Origin: Absidia repens
Taxonomy: Eukaryota > Mucoromycota > Mucoromycetes > Mucorales > Cunninghamellaceae
NCBI GenBank assembly: GCA_002105175.1
Contig: MCGE01000012.1
Location: 434,001 to 498,000, forward strand
Direction: 5' to 3'
Length of the DNA stretch: 64,000 bases
Position 1 is the first letter of the stretch, and each line of letters opens with the position of its first letter. Below, one piece after another: positions 23,782 to 35,763 of the stretch. The position numbers and the translations under genes were made by a program. The notes under the pieces are model-generated. The model had not been told where the DNA came from, made no database searches, and saw only the letters and a list, made by a program, of their open reading frames with translations.

Positions 23782-25398
23782 CTATTTCTTGCCAGCCTTG
23801 GCAGCAGCCTTGGTGACCTTACCAGCCTTGTCAACCTTTTCGACGGCCTTGATGACACCGACAGCAACGGTTTGACGCATATCACGGACAGCGAAACGAC
23901 CAAGAGGAGGGTAGTCAGTGTAAGCTTCAACACACATGGGCTTGGAGGGGATCATCTTAACGATAGCAGAGTCACCGCTCTTAACAAACTAATTTTCGGT
24001 GCAGGGAAAGATACAGTAAGAGGTGAGAAATACGCACAAATGATATAAAAAATAAATTCAGACTTACCTTGGGAGCATCTTCGAGCTTCTTACCGGAACG
24101 ACGATCGATCTTTTCCAACAATTCGGCGAACTTACAGGCAATGTGAGCAGTGTGACAATCCAAGACGGGAGCGTAACCAGCACCGATTTGACCAGGGTGG
24201 TTAAGGACAATGACTTGGGCAGTGAAGGAACCGGATTCCTTGGCGGGGTCGTTCTTGGAGTCGGAACAGACGTTACCACGACGGATATCCTTGACGGAAA
24301 CGTTCTTGACGTTGAAACCGACGTTGTCACCGGGGAGACCTTCAACCAATTGTTCGTGATGCATTTCGACGGACTTGACTTCAGTGGTCACGTTAGCGGG
24401 AGCGAAGGTGACGACCATACCAGCCTTGATAACACCAGTTTCGACACGACCGACGGGCACAGTACCGATACCACCGATCTTGTACACATCTTGAAGAGGG
24501 AGACGGAGGGGCTTGTCGGAAGGACGTTGAGGGGGGTCGATGGCATCAATGGCATCCAAGAGAGTCTTACCAGACTTGGCACCAGCCTTGGTTTCCTTGT
24601 TCCATCCCTTGTACCAGGGCATGTTGGTAGATTCGTCCAACATGTTGTCACCGTGCCAGCCAGAGATGGGGACGAAGGGGACAGACTTGGGGTTGAAACC
24701 GATCTTCTTGATGAAACCAGAAACTTCCTTGATGATTTCGTTGAAACGTTGTTCGGACCACTTGGTGGAATCCATCTTGTTGATAGCAACGATCAATTGA
24801 CGGACACCGAGAGTGAAAGCCAACAAAGCGTGTTCACGGGTTTGACCATCCTTGGAGATACCAGCCTATACAATCAAAGAAAAATAGGTGAGTAAATAGA
24901 TCAGACCTTTTTTTGATTTTTATATGGAGGAAAAAGCATCTCCCTTATACTTACTTCGAATTCACCAGTACCAGCAGCAATGATAAGAATACCGCAATCA
25001 GCTTGAGAAGTACCAGTAATCATGTTCTTGATGAAATCACGATGGCCAGGAGCGTCAATGACGGTGACGTGGTACTTGGGGGTTTCGAACTTCCAGAGAG
25101 CAATATCGATGGTGATACCACGTTCACGTTCAGCCTTAAGCTTGTCCAACACCCAGGCGTACTTGAAGGAACCCTTACCGAGTTCAGCGGCTTCCTTTTC
25201 GAACTTTTCAATGGTACGCTTGTCAATACCACCACACTTGTAGATCAAGTGACCAGTAGTAGTGGATTTACCCTATTGAAAGTTTTTTTTTTTATTAGTA
25301 TCACTTATTTCAGAATTTATAATTTGAGTAACAAAAATACTTACAGAATCGACGTGACCAATGACGACGACGTTAACGTGAGTCTTTTCTTTACCCAT
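23782..25398 (-). CDS. TEF1: Translation elongation factor 1-alpha
   Basis: Four exons on the minus strand: 25398-25345, 25272-24955, 24865-24068 and 23988-23782, giving 458 residues, the expected family length. The GTPase delivers aminoacyl-tRNA to the ribosome. The P-loop GHVDSGKST is split by the first intron exactly between S and G. Switch and G motifs are intact ([32 protein letters not shown]), and the C-terminus is [11 protein letters not shown]. Codon use is strongly biased to C-ending codons, unlike the neighbours, as expected for a very highly expressed gene. The long antisense open frames here are shadows of that bias. Confidence 0.98.
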
Positions 25399-26280
25399 TG
25401 TTTATATGTAGAAAAATGTAAAAGTGAAGAAGAAAAAAGGAAAAAAGAGCGAAAAAAAAAGTTGCTTTATGAAAAAAATTTTCGCCACCGCAGCGTCGGC
25501 AAGTGAAAAATAAAAGCCACCAAGGTAGTACAATGCGAAAAGAGAAAGATTACGCAACAAAGGAGAAACAATGGTGTCAAAACAAACAGAAAGTAAGATT
25601 ATAACCAATATCAGGTTTATATTTACATTTTCAGGGCTAAAACTACCCCGATTTAAAAAGACATACTAGATCAACTTGACGAATGGAACGTATATAAACA
25701 CCTTTAATGCAAAATAAGCAAGAGCGAGTTAAGTGTGATCGTGTTGTGGCACTGTGTGGCGGTAATCGAAATCGGTCCTGCCAGCCACGACCAGAGAGCT
25801 TGGTCGTACACAAAATCCCGAATCTCGATTGATGTATGAGAAGTTCCCAACGAGATAGTCCGAAGAGCCAAACGTAAATAATGCAACGCATATACACACA
25901 TGTTTTATAATACACATTCTTAAGCAATATATCTCCAATAGTCACATTATGATGCAGTTCAGCAAGAACGTAAAGTAAACCTTAATTGTTGCACATTTCT
26001 AAAAAATTAGTCTACTAGGTGTCTGGGCAATGAATCGAAGTGTGATATTAATGAAGTTAGAACTTCCCGTCATTTTGCACCTGAAGCTCAACTGACTTCA
26101 ATTTGAGCTTTCACTTCCTTTTTTGTTATGCGACCCGCAAAAAAAAAAAAAAAAGAAAAAACAGGCAAAAATCTGAAAACAAAAATAACGACCTGAATAT
26201 ATACAGCTGTCCAGTCTAGTGCAAGTTTGTCTGCTGCACGGTTCAGGCATATTAATATGAATAGTACTGCGAGAATACAA
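25399..26280. other. Gene-free stretch upstream of EF-1alpha
   Basis: The ~100 bp before the start codon are A-rich on the plus strand and should contain the EF-1alpha promoter. No coding gene is supported further out. A 100-codon minus-strand frame at 25643-25945 has no domain, and overlapping frames of similar length compete with it. Confidence 0.4.
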
Positions 26281-27460
26281 CCACGTATCATATAAAGTGA
26301 CCTAGAACTGTCAATTAGCCGCCAATCCGCTGAGGGTGGGGAAAGTAGTCATCGATAAGCTAGAAAGTAGTGAAAAAAAAAACTCTTACAGCAACGGCTA
26401 TACGAATATAGCGACCTAGATACATTAATATGATGAGTGAGCAAGAATATAGACATCTACCCATGATAGTACTTGGTCTAAAACTGTTAACCAGTTTCTG
26501 GGGTACGCGGGGTAAAATAGTCATAATAAGTAAATTAATGAGCTGGTATTTGTAGGATGCTCACAAAACAGTTACAATAGAAACATTGTTCATTATATGA
26601 TGGGTCAGAGGGTGCTTTATGAAAAATCATATTTTATTGGAATATATTGGTAGATACTATAAACTGAAGATAACAAGGTCATTATAACAAGGAAATTGGA
26701 GGAACTACGAGGGAGACTAAAGTGAGATTTGAAGAACGTTCAACACTAATCTAATGACGCGATCGTAAAATGGGAGCTAATAGACTAAATAGGTCATGAG
26801 AAAGACTAACGTGTTATTGAAGCACAGCAAAGGGCAATGCTAATCGAAAGTGGTGATGGTAGTAAAAAAGTATTCTATTGCACAAGACATGAAAGAGAAT
26901 GGTACATGTTTCATTGAAGTATGTAAAAAGATAAATGCTTTATTCATATGTAGATTCAAACTATGAACAAACTTAAACTAAGCCAAGCTAATAGACAAGG
27001 GGCCAAACTAAAGATGGTCCGCAAACCTGAATCCAAAATGAAAGGGTTTCCCCATGAATCGTGTAATCCTGTGCTGAAAACCCTCTAAACTTGTCCTGAT
27101 ACTAATCTAAGATCACCATGACCTCAAAAAAGTCGAATAGTGAAGAAAAAAAGGAAGGAAAAAAAAAAGAAAAGAAAAGAATTTTTTTTTTTTTTAGGGC
27201 AAGCTCTGGTAGGAGTGCTGGCTTTATTTAACGTCCTGCCGCCTAGATATATAAAGGGAAATAGGAGGACGGTTTTTTGCACGGAAGAGGGTTGCGGGGG
27301 AGGGGGACGGGAAAAGGGAAGTGAGAGGAGGGGTGGAGCTGGTAGGGTTCGAACCTACGTCCGGTTGGACACCAGCTGCTTCTCATCCATTACAGCCAGC
27401 CCCAAGAAAAGAAAAGAAAAAATAAAATGGGGCAATAAAATTTCACGTGTGCGGGATTTG
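26281..27460 (-). repeat. R1 dispersed repeat, copy D (interrupted by a SINE)
   Basis: It shares ATATAAAGTGACCTA (near 26294) and the ACTAATCTAA/AAAATGGGAGCTAA blocks with copies C, E and F. It has an AATAAA on the minus strand (TTTATT at 26939-26944), the core GGGTTTCCCCATGAATCGTG near 27043, and the terminal E-box CACGTG at 27444-27449. A 222-bp SINE is inserted in its purine-rich tract at 27182-27403. A diverged duplication of the first ~180 bp is suggested by similar GGTCTAAAACTG/GACCTAGAACTG blocks at about 26302 and 26477. Confidence 0.75.
27182..27403 (-). mobile_element. tRNA-derived SINE, complete, 222 bp
   Basis: On the minus strand the element starts with a ~70-nt tRNA-like head (27403-27334): acceptor halves GGGGCTG and CAGCTCC, an A-box-like TGGCTGTAATGG and a B box GGTTCGAACCC. 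A ~135-nt unrelated body follows, then a poly-A tail (T14 on the plus strand at 27182-27195). It is flanked by a perfect 15-bp direct repeat AAGAAAAGAAAAGAA ending at 27181 and starting at 27404. The anticodon arm is imperfect (a G where T33 is expected; a possible TCC anticodon), so the head is not a working tRNA. Such elements move using LINE enzymes; no partner LINE is seen in this window. Confidence 0.88.
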
Positions 27461-27639
27461 AAATATCTTGCGTTGCGGCTTACTACAGTAAAACCACATC
27501 CTCGTCAAAAAGGTTGCAGAGGGCCGCCGCCTTGCTAGATATGGCCTGTACAAGTACATCAGAATAACTATATTAACCACAATAATGATGCAAATTTGCT
27601 TTCCCATTGATATAACTATCGTGGGTCCTTACTATACCC

Positions 27640-27900
27640 GCACTGTATGTACTGTGCTTGTACATGTAGAGAAAAGGAGCTAATGTGTGTGTGCAAACAA
27701 AAGAACTAGATATGAGGCAACATCGATCAACTGTTGCGCTCAGTGGTTCGTCTACTTTACATACTAGATTTCCAAAATACGCGGAATGAGAAGGATTTCT
27801 TGATGGTTTTAGGAAGTGGCTGTGGTGGACGCCTGAGAAAAAGACAATGACGAGCGTATAAGAAAAATTAAGTACTGATGAACACATAAAAATATAACGA
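27640..27900. repeat. R2 dispersed repeat, copy 1
   Basis: It shares blocks in the same order with 51640-51905: CATCGATCAA, GTGCTCAGNGNTTCGTCTAC-like sequence, GGNTTTCTTGANTGGTTT, and the end CACATAAAAATATAA. Its overlap with a minus-strand 104-codon frame is accidental, because the second copy does not conserve that frame. Confidence 0.65.
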
Positions 27901-28571
27901 TTGAAATGCGCTGAAAAAAGAATCTAGTTTACCCGCATAAATGACCCTATTTTTTTCTTTTCCCGGTAAACGTCTTATTATTGCAATTCTTCGACTTTTC
28001 AGTCAAAACCCATCAACTTGGAATGCCCATGACTTTTTTTATGTAGAAACAACAAACATCCCCAACCACACATGATTGGTTCTTTCCGTCTTTACTATCA
28101 TAATGCATGGTTAAACACATTTCATTGCCAAGTAAAATAAATGGCTTTTGCGTTTTCCGTGAGGATCTTTTTTTTTTTTTTTTTTTTTTTTCAGTGTTCG
28201 TGCAGATCTTCACAACAAAGAGTGTGAGGCAATATGTAATATAGACGAATAATCATACACATATATAAGAAACAATCATTTTGAGGAAGAGACAACATCA
28301 TATTTTTGTTTTTACTTTTGAGTAAACTACTGATAAAATAGCATAAGGACAATCATTGTAACGGAAAAGAGATAAATCACTTTCTCTATTTTTTATTTTT
28401 TTCATAGAAGTAAATACTGATAAATAATAATAATACTAAAAAGTCTATGTGATATAAAGGAGGGCTATAACTAAGATTTCATTCAATTTAGTAAGTCGGC
28501 AAAGGCACTAGATATACAAAAAATAAACATTTAGTAAACAAAATAATAAGTACAAATCATCTCTTTCAAAC
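27901..28571. other. Gene-free 3' flank of the ArfGAP gene
   Basis: AT-rich, with a 24-base T run at 28168-28191. No gene was seen. Confidence 0.4.
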
Positions 28572-29908
<1,337 letters not shown>

Positions 29909-30229
29909 TGATGTAAAAAGGAAAAAAAAGTATGGATGAGAGAGGATGAAAAAAAAAAAAAAAAGAAAACTACAGAAGAAAAAAAGGAATTAGACAGCGG
30001 AGTTTTTATTTTTTATTGTAATAACCAGAACATCCACTTGACGCCCTGGTTCCCTTCACTTTTGAATGTAATGCAGCTGCTTGTTACCATCATGTATAAT
30101 ATTTTGAAAAAAAGAAGTACATTTTATTTTATTTTATTTTTCTATTCTAATTCTAATACAAATATAACTAAGACTATAAACACAGCAAAAAAAAAAAAAA
30201 TACTACTACAGTACAGCTATTTCTATAAT
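29909..30229. other. ArfGAP upstream / SET gene downstream gap
   Basis: 320 bp between a minus-strand start codon and a minus-strand stop codon. It contains A-rich (29948-29985) and AT-rich tracts and no gene. Confidence 0.4.
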
Positions 30230-32335
30230 CTATTTCATTTTTCTAATCTTTTTGGGGCCGGATTTCCGCTTGTTTCCAGTGTGTAATGGAGTTGGTTTAC
30301 ATTCTTGAATCATGGTATCATAATGAGCTATTGATTTTTCAATGATCTTCTTTTCATTCATTCGGCAGGTCAGCGCATAATATTCCCGTTTGTTGGTAGT
30401 CTAAAATAAAGGAGATACCAAAACATTTTTCAATACTTTGTATTTCCTCTTGATTTTAAGTGAGACTTACCTTTTTTCTTGCTTCAAAATCATCTTGTAC
30501 CGTGATCCATTGACCTTGACCGTCCAAATAATCCTGCTTTCTATTTTCAGATAGAGCCTTGCACACCTGATAGACGTTGCGCTTCATTTTCCAGTCATTC
30601 GCCTTCTTTTTTCCAGATGCCATGTTTTCAAAGTAATCGACCGCATTTTGAGTATCATCCATGAATTTATCAAATTGAGCTTGTTCCACAAACATGATAT
30701 GTAATAAACATGTAAGTGTATCTTCATACAGCCCTTCCACATTGGCGAAATATGATTTGCCTTGTCCTCGTTGGTGATCATCATCGTCATGTCCCCCACC
30801 GCAACATCCACCTTCGTGATCGTGTTCATGGTCATCGTCGTTGTGGCTATGATCGTGATCGTGATCGTGATCGTGGTGATCATCTTCTTGATCGGATCCA
30901 GTATCTTCGAAATCGTCGTGTTCCATGCCTTCGTTTTCTTCATCTTCAGGCGAAGGACAAAGTGTCGATTCGTTCATCAAAAAGAATTCCCATCGAGGTC
31001 TAGTTCGTTCCACTGCAAGGGCATCTAGTGCTTCTTCATCTTTCACAGACTTATTTTCAGATCGCACAAATTCCTTCGTCACCGCCAAACAGAGATCGAC
31101 GACATCATCTTCGCTGACTGAAATATAATCGTTGGGGTTATTGTCGTAACAGAAGCCATACTTGTTGAGAAGGGCAATGCTGGGATGGTCTCCATACGTG
31201 TTGAATAGTTCTTCATTTTTCTTGGCTGATCGGTCCAATACCATGTCACAGGTATCCTTTTTGTCTTCTTCGTCGTCGTCTTCTTCCTTCCAGAAGTTCA
31301 CACCATCCAATTCCAGTTGTTCCAAATCTTTCAAAGGACCTTCTTCCTCGTCATCGTCGTCTTCTTCTTCCGCTTCATCGACCGCTTGTTCTTCATCAGA
31401 CCAATCGCCTTCAGATTCATCCATTCCTTCATTGGCATGGCCATTGCTTTCATCGTCGTCTTCATCACCGTGCTCCAAAAACTCCAGATATTGATGTTCA
31501 CAGTATTCCAACGCACCACACGCATCACATACTTCAAAGTCAGTTTCAAAGTGGACATGTTCGTCACCAGATCGATGGTTGAAGATATCGGCAAAAGGCA
31601 CCATTGCATTTTCATGATATGCATCCACTTCAAAGGCACGGGAAGAGACCAACGTTGTCACCTTTTGAAATTGGTCGAAAGTAAAGTCTTCTGCAGGGAA
31701 AACCTCAGGGTACTTGGTCAATAAGGGTGTCACAATTTCTTCGTAATCATCCTTTAGATCTTGCTAATAAAGTAATAATACAAAGATACAAAAGAGTATG
31801 ATGATCACTATACGTTCGTTCTTCAACCAAGTACAGTTCAGTATGTTCCATTTTGTTGTCGCTTACCGAATCATTTTCAACAGCATGTTCCATTTCTGTA
31901 CCTTTAAAGAAGGCCTTTTCATCATCCGACCAAAAGATAGGAAGATCTTCACTAGTGGGAAGTGATTGGAGATAACCATACCAGGGAGATTCCTTGCCTT
32001 GAGACAATTCATACATTATGGCCAAAGCAAGAGAGCAACCACCTTCAATGGATTCATCATCGAGAACATTCGCAACACCAGTTGTTTTGATGGAAAGAAT
32101 GCATTCCTTGGGGATCTTGACCACTAGATAGGATGAAAAAAAAAAGCTGTTAGTAACAATTACAATTTGAACAATGGGGGGGGGTGTTACCTGTTTTCTG
32201 ACTGGGAAGATTCTTTACTGCATAAACACCAAAAGATCCATTCTTTATACGAATATCAATGTTTTCTTGGTCATATTCTACTTGATTATCCTTTAACCAC
32301 GCCGTCAAAGTGTCGAGTTTTTCTTGGGTCGCCAT
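30230..32335 (-). CDS. SET-domain lysine methyltransferase (Rubisco-LSMT/SETD6-Rkm type)
   Basis: Four exons on the minus strand: 32335-32191, 32123-31867, 31763-30471 and 30400-30230, giving ~621 residues. The split SET layout is visible. The N-lobe has NGSFGVYAVKNLP and SLALAIMYELSQGKESPWYG with LPIFWSDDE. The catalytic core has VSSRAFEVD and MVPFADIFNHRS, with NEELFNTYGDHPSIALLNKYGF after a long insertion. Such enzymes methylate ribosomal or translation proteins. Two unusual low-complexity insertions interrupt the fold: an Asp/Glu-rich one (~residues 232-290) and a His/Asp-rich one (~425-465) that includes CCGGGH. The MATQEK start at 32335 is preferred over an in-frame Met at 32470, because the latter reads through a 30-base poly-A/T run. 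Confidence 0.88.
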
Positions 32336-32369
32336 CACTTGTAAAGTATCAGAGGTAGAAGAAGGGATA

Positions 32370-32406
<37 letters not shown>

Positions 32407-32589
32407 TTTCAGCAATATTTCGCATTTCCAATTCCGAATAGATTTGCCCTGTGGTGGCTTTTTCTTTCATGCAAATTTATTAAAATAGGTACGAATGATA
32501 AAATGTATATATAAAAAAGCAAGGAATAAATAATAAATGTTCTACAAGTCTAAGCTATCTACTAATAATCACCAATTGCACCACCTTGT

Positions 32590-35542
32590 TTAAGCGGACA
32601 CCACCTTTTCCTTGATCAAGTTGAGAGCACTACCCTTTTGGAACCATTCGATTTGATCAGAGCTCATAGTGTGCTTGGCATCGATGGACAACTTGGACCC
32701 GTCGGCCTTGGTGACCAGAAGTTGGACAGGCTTACCAGGAGCAATATCCTTGACACCAGAAGTTTCAATCACATCACCTCCTGAAATCAATTCCCAATCC
32801 TTTTCATTTGCAAAAGTCAATGGAAGGACACCTTGTTTTTTGAGATTGGTTTCATGAATACGAGCAAAAGACCTTGAGATAATAAGAGGACATCCCAGAT
32901 AACGAACTTGAAGAGCAGCATGTTCCCGAGCAGATCCTTCGCCATAGTTGTGCTAATAAAACAAAAAAAAAAGTCATCATTAATATACAGACAGCCATAG
33001 GAGAATGTCATTTTTCAGTATTCTTTCACTTACGTCAGCGATCACCGTCCAGGCGATATTTTGTTTTTTGTAGCTCTTTGCCACTTCAGGAATAGTGCCA
33101 TCATTTCCGTTGGTAATATCATGCACAACATTCACCTTCCCATTGTCAGCATTTTGAGCGCCAATTAGAGTGTTTTCGGCAATGTTTTGCAAATGACCTT
33201 TGTACTTGAGCCAAGGACCCGCAGCAGAGATATGATCAGTAGTGCACTTGCCTAACACCTTGACAAGAACACGAATATCCTTGAATTCTTCACCATTCCA
33301 TGGTTCAAAGGCATCCAATACTTGAAGACGGTTCGATTCAGGATTGACCGCAATATTCACATTGCTTTGAGGGGTAGGGGTGGGAGAGGGTGGTTCATAG
33401 GTTTCACGACCGGCGTCAAAGCCTTGACCAGGGAGATCATCACCTTGAGGAGGTTGGAATTTGAAGGGTTGGCCATTTTTGTCGGTCAAAGTATCAGTCA
33501 TAGGGTTGAAGGACAATTTACCAGCAAAAGACATGGCAGTAACGATCTAAAAAAAAAATAAATGAGCAAACCAAACTTCAATGAATTCCGCTTTTCCTAT
33601 TTTTTTTGCCTTCTCTTCCTTTTGTCACTTACTTCAGGAGCGGCCAAAAAGTTCATTGTCTTTGGGTTTCCATCATTTCTGCTTTTAAAGTTTCGGTTAA
33701 ACGAAGTCAAAATAGCGTTTTCTTCACCTTGTTGTTCAGTTCGATCCCATTGTCCAATACAGGGACCACAAGCGTTGGCCAACACTTGAGCACCAGCACC
33801 TTCAAATACAGCTTGTTGACCGTCGCGTTCGATAGTAGCACGAATTTGTTCAGATCCAGGGGTGACCAAAAAGTTCGATTTGACAGAGATACCAGCATCT
33901 GAAGCTTGCTGAGCAATAGACGCAGAGCGGGACATGTCTTGATAAGAGGAGTTAGTGCAGCTACCAATCAAACCGGCCGTTAATTCATCCTTCCAGTTGT
34001 TTTCCTTGATAAAATCCTTGAACTTGCTGAGAGGAGTACTGAGATCAGGGGTAAAAGGTCCATTGATATGAGGTTCCACTTCAGATAAATTGATATCGAT
34101 CACCTTATCATAGGAGGCATTTTCATCGGCACGTAAGAAGTGACCATTGGCATCAGCAGCTTGAGCAACTTGAGATCGTCCAGTGGCCTTGAGGTAGGAT
34201 CGCATGCGATGAGTGTAAGGGAATAGCGAGGTGGTGGCACCAACTTCAGCGCCCATGTTACAGATAGTGGCCATACCAGTACAAGACAAACTTTCAACAC
34301 CTTCGCCAAAGTATTCAATAATATGGCCTGTACCACCCTATATAATGATCAGAACACAATGAATGAATAAATATAATAAATCTATGATCCAATTCCAGTT
34401 TCTCTTTGTATACATTTACTTACACGAACTGTGAGATCACCAGCTAGCTTTAAAATAACATCCTTTGGACTTGTCCAGGGTTGTAACTGACCAGTAAGTC
34501 TGACACCAATGACATTAGGAGCCTTGAGTTCCCAAGGAATAGCAGCCATGGCATCCACCGCATCAGCACCACCAACACCAATAGCTACTATACCCAAACC
34601 ACCTACACAAAGTAGAAAATAATAATAGTTAGAGTCTACAAGGTACCCGACTCTTTGTATTTTTTTTCACTTACCAGCATTGGGGGTATGACTATCAGTA
34701 CCAAGCATCAATCCACCAGGAGCAGCGTAATTCTCCAAGACGATTTGATGAATAATTCCACTTCCTGGTCCCCAGAAAGCAATACCGTATTTCTTGGCAG
34801 CAGATTCCAAAAAGTCAAAGATTTCCTTGTTATTCTTGATGGATGTTTCGACGTCCTTGTCAGCACCAGCGTGAGCCACAATCAAATGATCACAGTGAAT
34901 AGACGATGGCACAGCAGTTGTTGACATTCCAGATAACATGAATTGCAATAAAGCCATTTGCGCAGAAGCATCTAGTACAATTACGAAAAGGCAAAGGAAT
35001 TAGTACCATTTTAATAATTAAGAAAAAAGAAGCCAGCCAGTTTGTTTTACTTACCTTGCATTGCAACACGGTCTAAGAAATGTATAACGAGAAGGATCGT
35101 GAGTTGTTGTATTCTTTTTTGTTTCCTCTCTCTATAATTTGACTTGAAAGGATATTCTTACCAGGGGACAATTTCAAGTATGTTTCGCCGCGGACAGGAA
35201 TAGTTTCTTCAGGATTAGTTAAATGAGAGTAGACCACCTTTTCAGCCAAAGTCAAAGGACGGTTGTCCAAAATACGTCTGACCTTGCCAAGGGTATCGTT
35301 CAGTTTAGCATAAGGAGGAGTGATAGATCTGCAATCCTTTTCAGCCACAGGGTTACTAACACTAGCAAATGTTCGTAGACTATTGCGCGACAATTGTTGC
35401 TTCAAGGTTACCCCAGCCTAGAAAACAGAAGAAGAGGGAAGGTGAGTACATGCTATTAGTTTATATATGTATTTATTGTATAGTTTTTTTTTTCTTTTCT
35501 TTTTACCTTTTTGGTATTATGAAACAAGAATGCAGAGACCAT
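32590..35542 (-). CDS. ACO1: Aconitate hydratase, mitochondrial
   Basis: Eight exons on the minus strand: 35542-35507, 35417-35162, 35072-35055, 34971-34675, 34602-34424, 34337-33633, 33546-33034 and 32952-32590, giving ~788 residues, the usual length. It isomerises citrate to isocitrate in the TCA cycle. The 4Fe-4S ligands are in [10 protein letters not shown] and [12 protein letters not shown]; substrate-binding segments include [13 protein letters not shown] and [12 protein letters not shown]. The N-terminus ([16 protein letters not shown]) is an Arg/Ser-rich mitochondrial presequence. Exon 3 is only 18 bp, and skipping it would delete VAMQ-region residues in frame. The first exon (12 codons) is inferred from splice signals and is the least certain part. 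Confidence 0.96.
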
Positions 35543-35763
35543 ATTTTATTTCTTTTCAAATAATGTAGGGGAGGAGGGGGGAGAAGGAAGGGAAGAAAGT
35601 ATCAAAGATAAAATAAAAGAAAAATAAAAAAAAGAAGAGGGAAGAAGTAGGATAAATATCACAAAAAATGACAAACAGCTTTATTTTGATAGATGATGGA
35701 TGATCAAAAAAATATTGCCAAATAAAGAGTCGGAGATGATAATAAAGGATGGGATCAAAATGA

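Noticed and set aside
24143..24895. 250-codon open frame on the plus strand
   Set aside because: It is antisense to EF-1alpha exon 3; biased codons remove stops on the opposite strand.
25643..25945. 100-codon minus-strand gene
   Set aside because: Overlapping frames of similar size, no domain and no splice signals.
27334..27403. Functional tRNA gene
   Set aside because: It has good acceptor and T arms, but a defective anticodon arm, and it lies exactly at the head of an element with A tail and target duplications; called a SINE head instead.
27573..27887. 104-codon minus-strand protein
   Set aside because: It overlaps repeat R2, and the second copy does not con­serve the frame.
32336..32470. 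Upstream start for the SET protein
   Set aside because: It would read a 30-base homopolymer as poly-Phe; MATQEK is a better start.
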